Below the pieces are notes generated by a model that worked only from the letters and a program-made list of their open reading frames with translations, was not told the DNA's origin and did not search any database. Below, piece by piece: positions 1 through 13,255 of a DNA stretch of 64,000 nucleotides. Source of the stretch: Streptomyces canus (GTDB taxonomy: Bacteria; Actinomycetota; Actinomycetes; Streptomycetales; Streptomycetaceae). Both the position numbers and the translations under genes were made by a program. Each line of letters begins with the position of its first letter. The stretch's first letter is position 1. The stretch is taken from positions 8,494,001-8,558,000 of the forward strand of contig NZ_CP107989.1 in the NCBI RefSeq assembly GCF_041435015.1, in the 5' to 3' direction.

Positions 1-725
1 ACGAGCGGCCCGTGGTGGCTGAGCGGGAGACCAAGTCCGTGTCGGTCGAGGACACCTACGACGTGGACATCCATGACCGGGTGCGGGTGAGCCTGGAGGT
101 GCAGCGGCTGGCGGACCGGTGCGTGCGCAGGCTGCGGGGGGCCGGGCTGTCGGGGCGGACCATCGTGCTGAAGGTGCGGCGCTACGACTTCTCGACGTTG
201 ACGCGGTCGGAAACCCTTCGGGGGCCCACCGATGACCCTGCGGTCGTGCGGGAGGCTGCCCTGCGGTTGCTGGAGGGCGTGGACTCGACGGGGGGTGTGC
301 GGTTGCTGGGGGTGGGGGTGAGTGGACTCGCCGACTTCACCCAGGAGGATCTGTTCGCTCAGGCCGCGGGGGAGCGGGTGGAGGCGGCGGCCGAGGAGGA
401 GGTCGATGATGTGGCGGTTCCCGAGGTGACGGCTGCTGCTGAGCGACGGTGGGTAGCCGGGCACGATGTGCGGCATGCCGAGTACGGGCACGGGTGGGTG
501 CAGGGGAGCGGGCTGGGGCGGGTGACCGTGCGGTTCGAGACGCCGGATTCGGAGCCGGGGCGGGTACGGACGTTTCTCGTCGAGGATCCTGCGCTGGAGC
601 CCGCTGAGCCGTTGCCCCTGACAGAGGAGGTGCCGGGCGTTCAGGTCTCCGCGTCCTCCGTACCCGCCAGCTTGCCGAAGTCCCGGTCCGGGAACGAGGG
701 CGGTGAGGCCACGTCGAGACGGTAG
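1..725 (+). CDS. dinB: DNA polymerase IV (Y-family), C-terminal part, cut by window edge
   Basis: This is the last 240 or so residues of a translesion DNA polymerase. The first readable residues, ERPVVAERETKSVSVE, match the linker that enters the little-finger domain of DinB, and the tail (EYGHGWVQGSG, VTVRFET, RTFLVEDPALEPAEPLPL) is the extension typical of actinobacterial DinB. The catalytic palm and its acidic residues lie upstream of the window, so activity cannot be judged. The frame is open from base 3, so the first in-frame GTG at base 12 is internal and not the start. Its 3' end overlaps the convergent PRC-barrel gene by 85 nt. Confidence 0.82.
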   Translation, partial: ERPVVAERETKSVSVEDTYDVDIHDRVRVSLEVQRLADRCVRRLRGAGLSGRTIVLKVRRYDFSTLTRSETLRGPTDDPAVVREAALRLLEGVDSTGGVRLLGVGVSGLADFTQEDLFAQAAGERVEAAAEEEVDDVAVPEVTAAAERRWVAGHDVRHAEYGHGWVQGSGLGRVTVRFETPDSEPGRVRTFLVEDPALEPAEPLPLTEEVPGVQVSASSVPASLPKSRSGNEGGEATSRR

Positions 726-1018
726 TGGTGGTAGAGCTGGAGCTCCTGGTCGGGGGAGAGGTGGCGGCCAACGCCGAAGTCGGGGGCGTCTTTGATGAGG
801 GCGCGGTCGAAGGGAATGTGCAGGCTGCCGTCGACCAGTTCGCTCGGCCCCAGGGGGACGAAGGCGTCCCGGGAGAAGAGACCGGTGCGTATGGCGGCCC
901 ACTCCGGCACGCCGGTCGCGTCGTCGAGGTAGACCTCGTCGACGGTGCCGATCTTGGTGCCGTTGCGGTCGAACGCCTTGCGGCCGATCAGATTGCGCGG
1001 ATCGATGTCGGTCAGCAC
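641..1018 (-). CDS. PRC-barrel domain protein
   Basis: A 125-residue soluble protein. The N-terminal half (DPRNLIGRKAFDRNGTKIG, then VDEVYLDD and WAAIRTG) is a PRC-barrel, a small beta-barrel found in the ribosome maturation factor RimM and in many stand-alone actinobacterial proteins of unknown role. The C-terminal half is charged, with a HLSPDQELQLYHHY segment. The GTG start at 1018 is chosen because an AGTGGAGGG ribosome-binding site lies just upstream and the domain begins immediately after it; the longer frame reads into the divergent riboswitch leader. The end overlaps dinB. Function unknown. Confidence 0.75.
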   Translation of the reverse strand: MLTDIDPRNLIGRKAFDRNGTKIGTVDEVYLDDATGVPEWAAIRTGLFSRDAFVPLGPSELVDGSLHIPFDRALIKDAPDFGVGRHLSPDQELQLYHHYRLDVASPPSFPDRDFGKLAGTEDAET

Positions 1019-1150
1019 GGGCCCTCCACTTGGTCGCAACTCATCCGAAGCGGTCGTAAGCACTACGAAAGAGCACATCGGGGTGTGCGGCCACTCGAAG
1101 ACTCGTGCGGTGGCCTCGCTGGTAGGCTTGCGAGCGGCTGCTGACCCCGC

Positions 1151-1353
1151 GCGGGAGAGTCCTCCAGACACCATCGGAGGCGCCGAAGGAGCAAATCCTC
1201 CCCGGAATCTCTCAGGCTCACGTACCGCGCGGACGAGGTCACTCTGGAAAGCAGGGCGGGTGTCGACAGCTTCCGCTCTCACCGACGGTGCAAGCCGGCG
1301 GCCCTCGGGCGGCCCGGTGAAGCTCTCAGGTTGAGATGACAGAGGGGGAGGCC
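1151..1353 (+). promoter_or_regulatory. Tandem glycine riboswitch (two aptamers) upstream of gcvP
   Basis: Two consecutive aptamers carry the conserved glycine-riboswitch strings. The first has GCGGGAGAGT, GGCGCCGAAGGAGCAA and AATCTCTCAGGC. The linker has CACTCTGGAAAGCAGGGC. The second has CTCACCGACGGTGCAAGCC, GGTGAAGCTCTCAGG and ATGACAGAGGGGGAG. A possible -10 hexamer TAGGCT lies at 1123-1128. The family senses glycine and usually turns on glycine-cleavage genes, which fits the gcvP gene 60 nt downstream. The expression platform is not obvious; the gcvP ribosome-binding site at 1401-1405 is outside the aptamers. Confidence 0.95.
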
Positions 1354-1413
1354 GTCGGGGTACCCGCGCCGGGGTACCCCTCACAGGTCGCGCCAGACCA
1401 GGAGGCCTCCGCA

Positions 1414-4299
<2,886 letters not shown>

Positions 4300-4312
4300 C
4301 CCGAGGTGATGA

Positions 4313-4338
4313 GGGCCCCGTCTCGGCGGGGCCCTTTC
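4313..4338 (+). terminator. Terminator after gcvP
   Basis: An 8-bp perfect GC stem (GGGCCCCG, loop TCTCGG, CGGGGCCC) is followed by TTTCCC. It lies 14 nt after the gcvP stop and just before the stop of the convergent molbindin gene, so it may serve both strands. Confidence 0.7.
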
Positions 4339-4340
4339 CC

Positions 4341-4760
4341 TTACGCCGTGGCCAGTGACACCTCTGTCGACTTGATCAGGGCGACGACCGGGGCGCCGGC
4401 GACGAGGGCGAGGTCGGCCGCGGCGTCCGCGGTGATCGCGGACGTGAGGACGCCTCCCTCGACAGCGATCTTGACGGTGGCCATGGCAGCTCCCCTGGCG
4501 ACGGCGGTGACCGTGCCGGGCAGCTGGTTGCGGATGGACACGTTCTGGACCGGGGCGGTGGCGAGGGAGACCTCCGTCGACTTCACCAGGGCGTGTACGG
4601 GCGAGCCCTGGGTGAGGCCGAGTTCGGCGATGGACTCGAGGGTGATCGCGGCCGTGAGGTCCTGGCCGCCGTCCAGACGGATCCTGACGGTTGCCATGGC
4701 CTCGCCCGGGGTGACGGTGGTGACGGTGCCGGGGAGCTGGTTGCGGATGCTCAGGGTCAT
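4341..4760 (-). CDS. Molybdopterin/molybdate-binding protein with two TOBE (Mop) domains
   Basis: A 139-residue molbindin-like protein made of two tandem Mop/TOBE repeats of about 65 residues. Both repeats contain SIRNQLPGTVT, and each ends VALIKSTEVSLATA or VHALVKSTEVSLATA. Such di-Mop proteins bind oxyanions, mostly molybdate or tungstate, and act in storage or homeostasis. No DNA-binding domain or transporter gene is attached. The start is uncertain: ATG 4760 gives the canonical MTLSIRN opening; ATG 4766 and TTG 4769 are in frame and none has a good ribosome-binding site. Confidence 0.8.
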   Translation of the reverse strand: MTLSIRNQLPGTVTTVTPGEAMATVRIRLDGGQDLTAAITLESIAELGLTQGSPVHALVKSTEVSLATAPVQNVSIRNQLPGTVTAVARGAAMATVKIAVEGGVLTSAITADAAADLALVAGAPVVALIKSTEVSLATA

Positions 4761-4856
4761 GGGCATCAACGTAGGGCGTGTGGTGGACCGTGGCGGGGAT
4801 GTGTGCGGTCACGCCGTTTTGGACGGTTCGCGTGCGTGCCCCGGTACGTGACGGCG

Positions 4857-6809
4857 TCAGCCCGTGTGGACCCGGGGGCGGCGCGCACGGTCCGGTTCTG
4901 CCTCTCGCAGCACCTCTCGGGTGACCGGGGCCACCTCGCCCTGGCCGAAGAGGAAGAAGCGGAGGAAGTTGGCGAAGGGGTTGCCCTCGGTCCACTCGAA
5001 GTAGATGTGGGGGGTGCAACGGGTGGTGTCGCGGACGTGGAGAAGGAGGGCGGCGAGGGCGTTGGGGATGGAGGAGGACTCCAGGGTCAGGACGCGGTAG
5101 CGGTTGTGCAGGACCTCGCCCCGGACCGTCAGGCTCGCCTCGAACTCCGAGGGGTCCAGGACCGTGACCTCCACGAATACGAAGTCCTCGCCGGGGATGT
5201 CGTTGTCCTCGCGGATCTGCTCGATCTTGTCGCGGTACTCGGCCTTGTCGCGCTGGTCGGGCTCGTTGGCGATGAAGCGTATCTTGCGGCTGGCCATGTC
5301 CCGGATGAAACGTTCCGCCATGTCGTCGAGCGTCACGTCGGTCACGCGGAGTTCGAAGGCGCGGGCCAGGCGGGACAGGAGAGAGACCAGGATGATGCCG
5401 GCGATGAAGCAGGCGCCGATCTTCACGCCGTCGGGGCGTTCGATGACGTTGACGACGGTCGTGTAGAGGAACACGGCGGAGATGACGGCGAAGCCGACGG
5501 TCCAGTTGCGCTGCCCGGCCTTGCGGGCGGCGATGGTCACCGCGATCGCCGCCGAGCTGATCAGCACCAGCACGCCGGTGGCGTACGCGCCGCCCTGGGC
5601 GTCGACGTCGGCGTCGAAGATCCAGGTGACCAGGAAGGCGATCAGGGTGAAGACGATGACCATGGGGCGCACGGCACGGGCCCAGTGCGGTGCCATGCCG
5701 TAGCGGGGCAGGTAGCGCGGCATCAGGTTGAGCAGGCCGGCCATCGCGGAGGCGCCGGCGAACCACAGGATGGCGATGGTCGAGACGTCGTAGACCGTGC
5801 CGAAGACGCTTCCGAGGTAGTTGTGGGCGAGGTAGGCCAGGGCGCGGCCGTTGGCCGGGCCGCCCGACTCGAAGTCCTTCTCGGGGATGAGGAGGGTGGT
5901 GATGAAGCTGGTGGCGATCAGGAAGCAGCTCATGACGAGGGCGGCGGTGGTGAGCAGCTTCTTGGTGTCGCGGATCCGGCCCTCGGGGTTCGCCTCGGTG
6001 TCCTCCGGGTCGCCCTTGACGTGAGGCATGACGGCGACGCCGGTCTCGAAGCCGGAGAGGCCGAGGGCGAGCTTGGGGAAGACGATCAGGGCCACGCCGA
6101 TCATCACGAAGACGTTGCCGTGCTCGGCCGTCAGAGCGCTGGACCAGTCGGTGACGACATGGCCCGCGGTGATGACGTGCCACAGGCCGACGAGCACCAC
6201 GACGACGTTGAGGGCGAGGTAGATGCCCACCAGGGCGACGGCGACGCCGATCGCCTCCAGGAAGCCCTTGAGGAAGACCGCGCCGAGCAGGGCGACCAGG
6301 AAGAGGGTGATCAGCATCTTGTGGTCGTGCAGGGTGCTGGTCAGGTGCGGGTTCTCGATCAGGTGGGTGGAGGCGTCGGCTGCGGACAGCGTGATGGTGA
6401 TCAGGAAGTCGGTGGCGGCGAAGCCGAGCAGGGTGAGGACGAAGAGCTTGCCCTGCCAGAAGGACAGCAGCCGTTCCAGCATGGAGATCGAGCCCTCGCC
6501 GCGGGGGCTCTCCTCGGCCACCCGGCGGTACACGGGCAGAGCGCCCGCGAGGGTGACGATCACGAGGACGATCGTCGCGATGGGGGAGAGCAGGCCGGCC
6601 GCGAGGGCGGCGATGCCGGGCTGGTAGCCGAGGGTGGAGAAGTAGTCGACGCCGGTCAGGCACATGACCCGCCACCAGCGCTGGCCCTGATGGGCGGGTT
6701 CCGGCGCGGCGTGGGGGCCCGTGTGGCCGCCGTCCCTGCCCATGTCGGACAGGCCCTCCAACATCCAGGAGCGCAGGCGACTGGAAGGAGGGTGTTCGGT
6801 GGTGGCCAT
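4857..6809 (-). CDS. APC-superfamily amino acid permease
   Basis: A 650-residue membrane protein of the amino acid-polyamine-organocation family. After a soluble N-terminus of about 45 residues, helix 1 begins [18 protein letters not shown], the glycine-containing substrate-binding break of the family. About twelve hydrophobic segments follow to residue 500. The last 150 residues are hydrophilic, presumably cytosolic ([20 protein letters not shown]), and lack a recognised domain. ATG 6809 is preceded by GCAGGAGC. The substrate is not predictable. The opposite strand carries a very long open frame that is only a compositional shadow. Confidence 0.85.
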   Translation of the reverse strand: MATTEHPPSSRLRSWMLEGLSDMGRDGGHTGPHAAPEPAHQGQRWWRVMCLTGVDYFSTLGYQPGIAALAAGLLSPIATIVLVIVTLAGALPVYRRVAEESPRGEGSISMLERLLSFWQGKLFVLTLLGFAATDFLITITLSAADASTHLIENPHLTSTLHDHKMLITLFLVALLGAVFLKGFLEAIGVAVALVGIYLALNVVVVLVGLWHVITAGHVVTDWSSALTAEHGNVFVMIGVALIVFPKLALGLSGFETGVAVMPHVKGDPEDTEANPEGRIRDTKKLLTTAALVMSCFLIATSFITTLLIPEKDFESGGPANGRALAYLAHNYLGSVFGTVYDVSTIAILWFAGASAMAGLLNLMPRYLPRYGMAPHWARAVRPMVIVFTLIAFLVTWIFDADVDAQGGAYATGVLVLISSAAIAVTIAARKAGQRNWTVGFAVISAVFLYTTVVNVIERPDGVKIGACFIAGIILVSLLSRLARAFELRVTDVTLDDMAERFIRDMASRKIRFIANEPDQRDKAEYRDKIEQIREDNDIPGEDFVFVEVTVLDPSEFEASLTVRGEVLHNRYRVLTLESSSIPNALAALLLHVRDTTRCTPHIYFEWTEGNPFANFLRFFLFGQGEVAPVTREVLREAEPDRARRPRVHTG

Positions 6810-7159
6810 CGGTGGTGCTCCTGCGGTGCGGCTCAGCGGGGTTCCGGCCGCCCGGCTGACGGCGGGACCAGCGTAAGCGGAGAGTGACGCCTGGGCCCAC
6901 GGATGGGGGGCGCCGGGGCGTCAAGCTTCCGTTAAGACTCGGTCGGCGAAGGCCTGCGACGGGCGACTGGGCTGTTGTGAGGCTCGTATCCGACCCGTGG
7001 GCCCGTACGGGCGGGTGGGTGGGGGTGGACACGCAGCGTCATGGGGAGGGGCACGTTGAACGTGCCTGTATCGCCGTAGGAGTTCAGGTGACGGCCGCCT
7101 CCGTGGCCGTAAGGGAGCCGTCAAAGGTCTGCTGGGCGCCGTATGGGACCCGTCAACAG

Positions 7160-7669
7160 GAGCCGTTTCCGGCCACGAAGCCTGTTTCCTCGAAGGACGG
7201 CAAGATCGTCGGGTCCTCGCTGATCGGCCAACAGGACTACGGCCTCGACTACTTCCAGCCCCGGCCTGCGAACGGTCTCGGAGAGAACTCGGTCAACACG
7301 CAGTACAAGCTGATCCTTTCCGGTGCCACCAACCGCTCCGCCGACAACCCCGAGCTCGTCGCGTCGGTGAAGGCGGCCAAGGCCAAGGTCGTCAGGGACA
7401 ACTCCACCGCCGACTACAAGGTCGAGCCCTCCCAGGTCCCCGCGGACGCGGTCACCTCCTCCGGCTCCGGCCTCGACCCGGACATCTCCCCGGCCTACGC
7501 CGAGCTCCAGGTCCACCGCGTCGCCGAGCGCAACGGCCTGTCCGTCGCGCAGGTCGAGAAGCTGGTCCGGAGCCAGGCCGAGGGGCGCACGCTCGGCTTC
7601 ATCGGGGAGCCCCGGGTGAACGTCCTCGAACTCAACATCGCGGTCAGGGCGCTTGCGGCGAAGGGCTGA
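7160..7669 (+). pseudogene. kdpC: Remnant of kdpC (potassium-transporting ATPase C subunit), N-terminus missing
   Basis: The reading frame matches KdpC from just after its membrane anchor (FPATKPVSSKDGK, IVGSSLIGQ, YFQPRPANGLG) to its C-terminus (SSGSGLDPDISPAYAELQVHRV, GFIGEPRVNVLELNIAV). A normal KdpC starts with a transmembrane helix that holds it to KdpA; here the sequence upstream of 7160 has no such segment, and the stretch after GQ is shortened (QDYGLDYFQP). No kdpA, kdpB or kdpDE lies nearby. The frame stays open upstream to 6884, but that part is not KdpC-like. A decayed leftover is the simplest reading; a shifted, still-translated soluble protein cannot be excluded. Confidence 0.75.
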
Positions 7670-8913
7670 CGGCGTCACACGGCGTCACACGGCGACCCGG
7701 GTGGGAGTCGGCGGCCGGTTCCGGCATGCCTGACATGGAGCGTCGACGTGATGCGTGCGCTGCTAGGCCGGAGCCGGATGCCGATCCCGTGACGTCGGCC
7801 CGGCGGGGTTCCGACGGGCGGGCGGCCGTGCTGGGCCGACGCGGCCGAGGGCGAGGCCGGCAAGCCGTTCGGCATGGACGAGTGGCTCGCCCACTCAGGG
7901 CCGCGGTCCGCCGCAGCGAGGAGCCGCCGCTCGCGCCTGGGTGCTCCAGGAGGTCTGGGGGTGTCACAGAACGGGTGAGCGGGGGGCCGGGGTGGCTGGT
8001 TCCCGTCTGAACGTCCTCGTACAGTCCGTTCCGTAAGGTTCGCCGAATAGATCGAATGTTTCGGGCGAGCCGGAAGGGCCGACGCCGATACGGACGGACG
8101 GACGGACGGACACACGGACGGACGGGCGACGGCGCGGTGATCGTCGGCTTTCGCCCGGATCGCAGAGTCTGCCAGTGGGCGGGGACCGTACGGGCGCCGG
8201 ATCGGCAACATTCGCGATCGTCGGGACCTCCTGGTCGTCGCGGGCGGCACCGTGCGCGGCCGCGTCTCCATCGACCGCGCCCGGTCGCCCCCGAGGGCGT
8301 ACGACCCCCCTGGCGCCCGAAATTCAACTCCCTGCGGACCGCGGTGACTTCAAGCCCGTCGAGTCGGCGCCGTACCGGATCTTCCCGTGCAGCGGGCTCG
8401 CCGGCCCTCGGTCGCTGGCGGACCGTCCCGGACACCAGGCCCCGCACGTCACGTGCCCCCTTTCTCGGTGGCCCTCAGCGGCGTCCCGAACTGCCGTGCA
8501 GCCGCCCGCCCGCCCGAACGCCGCGACAGGCTGCACGAAGGCCCAGTGCCTCGACGTCGAGGTGGGCACGACGTCGAGGTGGGCTGGGGGAGAGGCGAGC
8601 GTGATCGCCCGGAGTGGCCCGGTGCGGCAGTTCCTCGCGCGGTGTACTCGTCGAGGAGGAGCCGCCCACTCCGACGGGCGAGATCCGCACCGGCCGCCTG
8701 CTGCTCCCGACGGGGCCGCGGATGCCGTGCATGGGCGGCCCCGACCTGCTCGTCCCCGGCGCTGACGAGTCCCTTCGGTCGCACACGACGGCCGGCGTCT
8801 CTCCGTGCAGGTGGTCGGAGGGCTTCACCCTCCGGGCGATCGGCACGGACGTCAGCGAGGGTGCCGTGGCCTTCGACTGGTTCGACTCCTCAACATTCCC
8901 TGTGCACAAGGGG
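7670..8913. other. 1.2-kb stretch without a supportable gene
   Basis: Several open frames cross this stretch on both strands, but none shows a recognisable domain, a good ribosome-binding site and consistent coding bias together. It holds a short GGCGTCACAC duplication near 7675 and a CGGA microsatellite at 8091-8126. One frame from about 8640 to 8888 has third-position G/C bias and could be the eroded end of an old gene. Together with the kdpC remnant this looks like a decayed junction between the conserved core and the xylan module. Confidence 0.5.
8091..8126. repeat. CGGA tetranucleotide microsatellite
   Basis: Five consecutive CGGA/GGAC units are followed after CACA by two more units and GGGCG. 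It lies in apparently noncoding DNA and is a candidate for slipped-strand length variation. Confidence 0.7.
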
Positions 8914-8943
8914 TTGCCACCGTTTGGCAGCTGTCTCTAGGGT
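8914..8943 (+). promoter_or_regulatory. Candidate promoter of the xylobiose importer operon
   Basis: TTGCCA at 8914-8919 and TAGGGT at 8938-8943 are separated by 18 nt, close to the housekeeping sigma consensus. Predicted transcription starts near 8950, giving a leader of about 85 nt before the ribosome-binding site of the binding-protein gene, with the LacI-type operator inside it. Confidence 0.55.
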
Positions 8944-8973
8944 GCGGCAGCAGCGAAGCTTTCTGGATCATCT

Positions 8974-8986
8974 CCGAAACTTTCGG
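8974..8986. promoter_or_regulatory. LacI-type operator CCGAAACTTTCGG
   Basis: A perfect inverted repeat CCGAAA-C-TTTCGG lies about 25-35 nt downstream of the predicted start of transcription, where a bound repressor would block elongation. A weaker CGAAGCTTTC lies at 8954-8963. GAAA/TTTC arms are typical of operators of the LacI regulators of xylan and xylobiose genes in streptomycetes (from memory). The likely binder is the LacI protein encoded at 14027-15064. Confidence 0.65.
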
Positions 8987-9035
8987 ACCGCAGGACGGAC
9001 AAGGACGGCTCCGTCCCGTACCCAAGGAGCGCATC

Positions 9036-10331
9036 ATGGGCGACCCGGCACTGTCCCGCCGTGGCTTTCTGGCGGCATCCGCCGCGGCCGGTCTGGGCAT
9101 GACGACACTGACCGGCTGCGGCGGCGACTCGGACGGAGGATCGTCCGACGGGACGACCACGGTGGAGTGGTGGAACATCTCCACCACCGAGCCGGCGAAG
9201 AGTGTCTGGGCGGCCCTCGCCAAGAAGTTCGAGGCCGCGAACCCCAAGATCAAGATAAAGATCGTCCAGCTGGAGAACGACGCCTACAAGTCGAAGATGA
9301 CGGCGCTGACCGCCTCCGGGAAGCTCCCTGACATCTTCCACACCTGGGGTGGCGGCGTCCTCAAGCAGCAGGTCGACGCCGGGCTCGTCGAGGACCTGAC
9401 GGACCGGACCAAGCCCTGGGCCGACGGTCTGCTGAAGGTCACCAAGGAGCCGTACATCCTCGACGACAAGGTCTACGGCATCCCGTTCGACATGGGCATG
9501 ATCGGGTTCTGGTACAACAAGGCGCTCTTCAAGCAGGCCGGCGTCAGCGAGCCGCCCACCACCTGGGGCGGGTTCCTGGAGGCCGTGAGCAAGCTGAAGT
9601 CCAAGAACATCACGCCCATTGCCCTCGCGGGCAAGGAGAAGTGGCCCGGCATGTACTACTGGGCCTACCTCGCGATGCGCACCGCCGGCATCGACGCCCT
9701 CCAGAAGGCCAGTGAGGACAAGGACTTCACCGCTGCCGGGTTCGTCCAGGCCGGCCGGCACCTCAAGGAACTCGTGGACCTCCAGCCCTTCCAGAAGGGG
9801 TTCCTCAACGCCGCCTACTCCACCCCCACCGGCCAGGCGGCCGCCGTCGGCAACGGCAAGGCGGCCATGGAACTCATGGGCCAGTGGGCCCCGTCCGTGG
9901 AGGCCGACTCCGGCAAGGGGCTCGGCAGCAACCTGGGCTTCTTCCCGTTCCCCGCGGTCGAGGGCGGCAAGGGCGCCATCACCGAGGTGTTCGGCGGAGG
10001 CGGCGGACATGCCCTGCGCCGGGGCGCCCCGCAGGCGGCGGTCGAGTTCCTGAAGTTCTTCGCCTCCGAGGCCACCGAACTGGAACTGGTCAAGAAGACC
10101 GGCACCCTTCCCGTGCTGCCGAACGCGGAGAAGGCCATGACCGACCCCAACCTCAAGCTCGTGCAGGCGCAGTTGAAGGCCGCCACCGGCTTCCAGCTCT
10201 ATCTCGACCAGGCGTACGCACCCGCCGTCGGCCAGGAGGTCAACGACAGCGTGGCCGCGCTGATCGCCGGCTCCAAGTCCCCCGAGCAGGTTGCCCAGTC
10301 GATCACGCAGACGGCGAAGGAAGAGCAGTAG
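9036..10331 (+). CDS. bxlE: ABC sugar transporter substrate-binding lipoprotein, xylobiose-type
   Basis: A 431-residue solute-binding protein of the MalE-like carbohydrate family. The N-terminus SRRGFLAAS combines a twin-arginine signal with the lipobox LTGC, so it is a Tat-exported lipoprotein anchored outside the membrane. Sugar-binding protein features include EWWNIS, FEAANPKIKIKI, LPDIFHTWGGG and PFDMGMIGFWYNK. It resembles BxlE, the xylobiose-binding protein of Streptomyces, and the GH10 xylanase in the same operon supports that. ATG 9036 has AAGGAG at 9024-9029. Two permease genes follow at once; the ATPase is presumably the shared MsiK-type protein encoded elsewhere, since none is present here. 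Confidence 0.85.
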   Translation: MGDPALSRRGFLAASAAAGLGMTTLTGCGGDSDGGSSDGTTTVEWWNISTTEPAKSVWAALAKKFEAANPKIKIKIVQLENDAYKSKMTALTASGKLPDIFHTWGGGVLKQQVDAGLVEDLTDRTKPWADGLLKVTKEPYILDDKVYGIPFDMGMIGFWYNKALFKQAGVSEPPTTWGGFLEAVSKLKSKNITPIALAGKEKWPGMYYWAYLAMRTAGIDALQKASEDKDFTAAGFVQAGRHLKELVDLQPFQKGFLNAAYSTPTGQAAAVGNGKAAMELMGQWAPSVEADSGKGLGSNLGFFPFPAVEGGKGAITEVFGGGGGHALRRGAPQAAVEFLKFFASEATELELVKKTGTLPVLPNAEKAMTDPNLKLVQAQLKAATGFQLYLDQAYAPAVGQEVNDSVAALIAGSKSPEQVAQSITQTAKEEQ

Positions 10332-10337
10332 CCCGCG

Positions 10338-11336
10338 ATGACCTCCACGTTCCTCGCAGACAAGCGGAGCGGTCCGGGCACCGATCTCCCGCCCCCGGAA
10401 TCGGTCAGGGCCCGGGGGCGGGGCCGCCGGCGCGTACTGCACTGGCTGACCGCGGTGGGCTTCCAACTGCCCGCCCTGGTGCTGTTCATCGGCATGGTCC
10501 TGCTGCCGATGCTGTTCGCGCTGTACGCCGCCTTCTTCCGCTGGGGCGGCTTCGGCATGCCCTCCGACTACATCGGCACGGACAACTTCACCCAGCTCTT
10601 CGACAACCCGGTCTTCCTGGGCGACCTGTGGCGCTGCCTGGTCCTGGTCGTGCTGTCCCTCGCGTTCCAACTGCCGTTCGCGCTCGCCATGGCGGTCCTC
10701 CTCAACCAGAAGCTGCGCGGCAGAGCCGTCTACCGAATGCTGTTCTTCGCGCCCTACGTCCTGTCCGAGGCGATCACCGGCGTGCTGTTCAGCATGGTCT
10801 TCGCCCCGGACTCCGGACTCGCCGACCACATCTTCGGCGCGGTCGGCCTGGACGGCGTGGGCGGGCTGTGGTTCGCCGATCCCTCCTACGTCATGGCGAC
10901 GCTCTTCCTGGTCATGATGTGGAAGTACTTCGGCTTCCACATGATGCTCTACCTGGCCGGACTCCAGTCCATCCCACGGGAGTTGACCGAGGCGGCTCTC
11001 ATCGACGGCGCCAGCGCCTGGCAGCGGTTCCGCAACGTCACCCTGCCGCTCCTCGCGCCCACCCTGCGGATCAGCATCTTCCTGTCCGTCATCGGCTCGA
11101 TCCAGCTCTTCGACCTGGTGTGGGTGGTCACCCAGGGCGGCCCCGACCACCACTCCGAGACCATGGCCGTGACCATGTTCCAGTACGGCTTCAAGCGCTA
11201 CCAGGTCGGCTACGCCAGCGCGATCAGCGTGGTCATGTTCGGCATCTGCCTCGTCTTCGCCCTCGCCTACCAGCGGTTCGTGCTCCGCCGCGACCTCGAA
11301 GGGGCCACCACGACGATGAGGGGGGACGGCAAGTGA
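10338..11336 (+). CDS. bxlF: ABC sugar transporter permease (MalF-type), xylobiose uptake
   Basis: A 332-residue integral membrane protein with six predicted helices, first of the two permeases. The cytoplasmic EAA loop that contacts the ATPase is EAALIDGASAWQRFRNVTLPLL at about residues 215-236, with its conserved glycine. It starts 7 nt after the binding-protein stop without a clear ribosome-binding site of its own, which suggests translational coupling. Its stop overlaps the start of the next permease by 4 nt (GTGA). Confidence 0.85.
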   Translation: MTSTFLADKRSGPGTDLPPPESVRARGRGRRRVLHWLTAVGFQLPALVLFIGMVLLPMLFALYAAFFRWGGFGMPSDYIGTDNFTQLFDNPVFLGDLWRCLVLVVLSLAFQLPFALAMAVLLNQKLRGRAVYRMLFFAPYVLSEAITGVLFSMVFAPDSGLADHIFGAVGLDGVGGLWFADPSYVMATLFLVMMWKYFGFHMMLYLAGLQSIPRELTEAALIDGASAWQRFRNVTLPLLAPTLRISIFLSVIGSIQLFDLVWVVTQGGPDHHSETMAVTMFQYGFKRYQVGYASAISVVMFGICLVFALAYQRFVLRRDLEGATTTMRGDGK

Positions 11337-12166
11337 CCGCCCGCAAGACCACCGCACGGACCCTGCCCCTGCACGTGATCCTCGTCGCCGTCGGCGCGGT
11401 GATGGTCGTACCCCTGGTGTACGCCGTCCTGTCCGGGTTCAAATCCACCGACGAGCTCTCCAGCAACCCCTTCGGGCTACCGAAACACTGGCTGACCAGC
11501 AACTACACCGACATCCTGGCCGGGGGCGACTTCTGGCGGCTGCTCGGCAGCAGCACGCTGATCGCGGTCGGTACGACGGTGCTGGTGGTCGCCGCGTCGG
11601 CGCTGGCCGCGTTCTCCTTCGCGCGGTTTGCCTTCCGGGGGCGGGAGGCGCTGTTCACGCTCTTCACGATGGGGCTGATGTTCCCCTTCGCGGTGGCGGT
11701 GCTGCCGCTGTTCCTGTTGCTGCGCTCGCTCGGCCTGCTGGACAACCCATTGGGCGTGATCCTGCCGCAGGCCGGCTTCGGGCTGCCGATGACGATCATC
11801 ATCCTGCGCGCCTTCTTCCGGGAGATCCCCGGTGAGCTGGAGGAGGCGGCCACGCTCGACGGGTGCAGCCCGTTCGGGTTCTTCTGGCGCGTCCTGCTGC
11901 CGATGGCACGGCCCGCGCTCGGCACGGTCTCGGTGCTCGCCGTCGTCACCAGCTGGAACAACTTCATGCTGCCGCTGCTGGTGTTCACCGACAACACGTG
12001 GTGGACGCTCCCCATCGGTGTGCAGCAGTTCCAGGGCCAGTACTCCGCGGAGTACGCCCGCGTCTTCGCCTATCTCGTCCTGGCGATGGTCCCCGCCCTC
12101 GCCTTCTACTCGGTCGCCGAGCGCCAGCTCGTCGGCGGCCTCACCGCCGGTGCCACGAAGGGCTGA
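11333..12166 (+). CDS. bxlG: ABC sugar transporter permease (MalG-type), xylobiose uptake
   Basis: A 277-residue inner-membrane permease of the MalG group. The EAA loop is EAATLDGCSPFGFFWRVLLPM and the C-terminus ends in the typical short tail VGGLTAGATKG. GTG 11333 overlaps the upstream permease stop (GTGA) and is preceded by GAGGGGGGAC. It forms the translocation pore with the preceding MalF-type permease. The xylanase gene begins 54 nt downstream, close enough for one transcript. Confidence 0.85.
   Translation: MTARKTTARTLPLHVILVAVGAVMVVPLVYAVLSGFKSTDELSSNPFGLPKHWLTSNYTDILAGGDFWRLLGSSTLIAVGTTVLVVAASALAAFSFARFAFRGREALFTLFTMGLMFPFAVAVLPLFLLLRSLGLLDNPLGVILPQAGFGLPMTIIILRAFFREIPGELEEAATLDGCSPFGFFWRVLLPMARPALGTVSVLAVVTSWNNFMLPLLVFTDNTWWTLPIGVQQFQGQYSAEYARVFAYLVLAMVPALAFYSVAERQLVGGLTAGATKG

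Positions 12167-13255
<1,089 letters not shown>

Noticed and set aside
4593..6887. A 764-residue plus-strand frame opposite the APC permease
   Set aside because: Its translation is Gly/Asp/Glu-rich, low complexity and antisense to a clear transporter with a good ribosome-binding site.
8614..8940. Possible gene just before the xylobiose importer
   Set aside because: The 3' half has coding-like bias, but there is no start signal or known domain and it runs into the importer promoter. I describe it only as part of a decayed tract.
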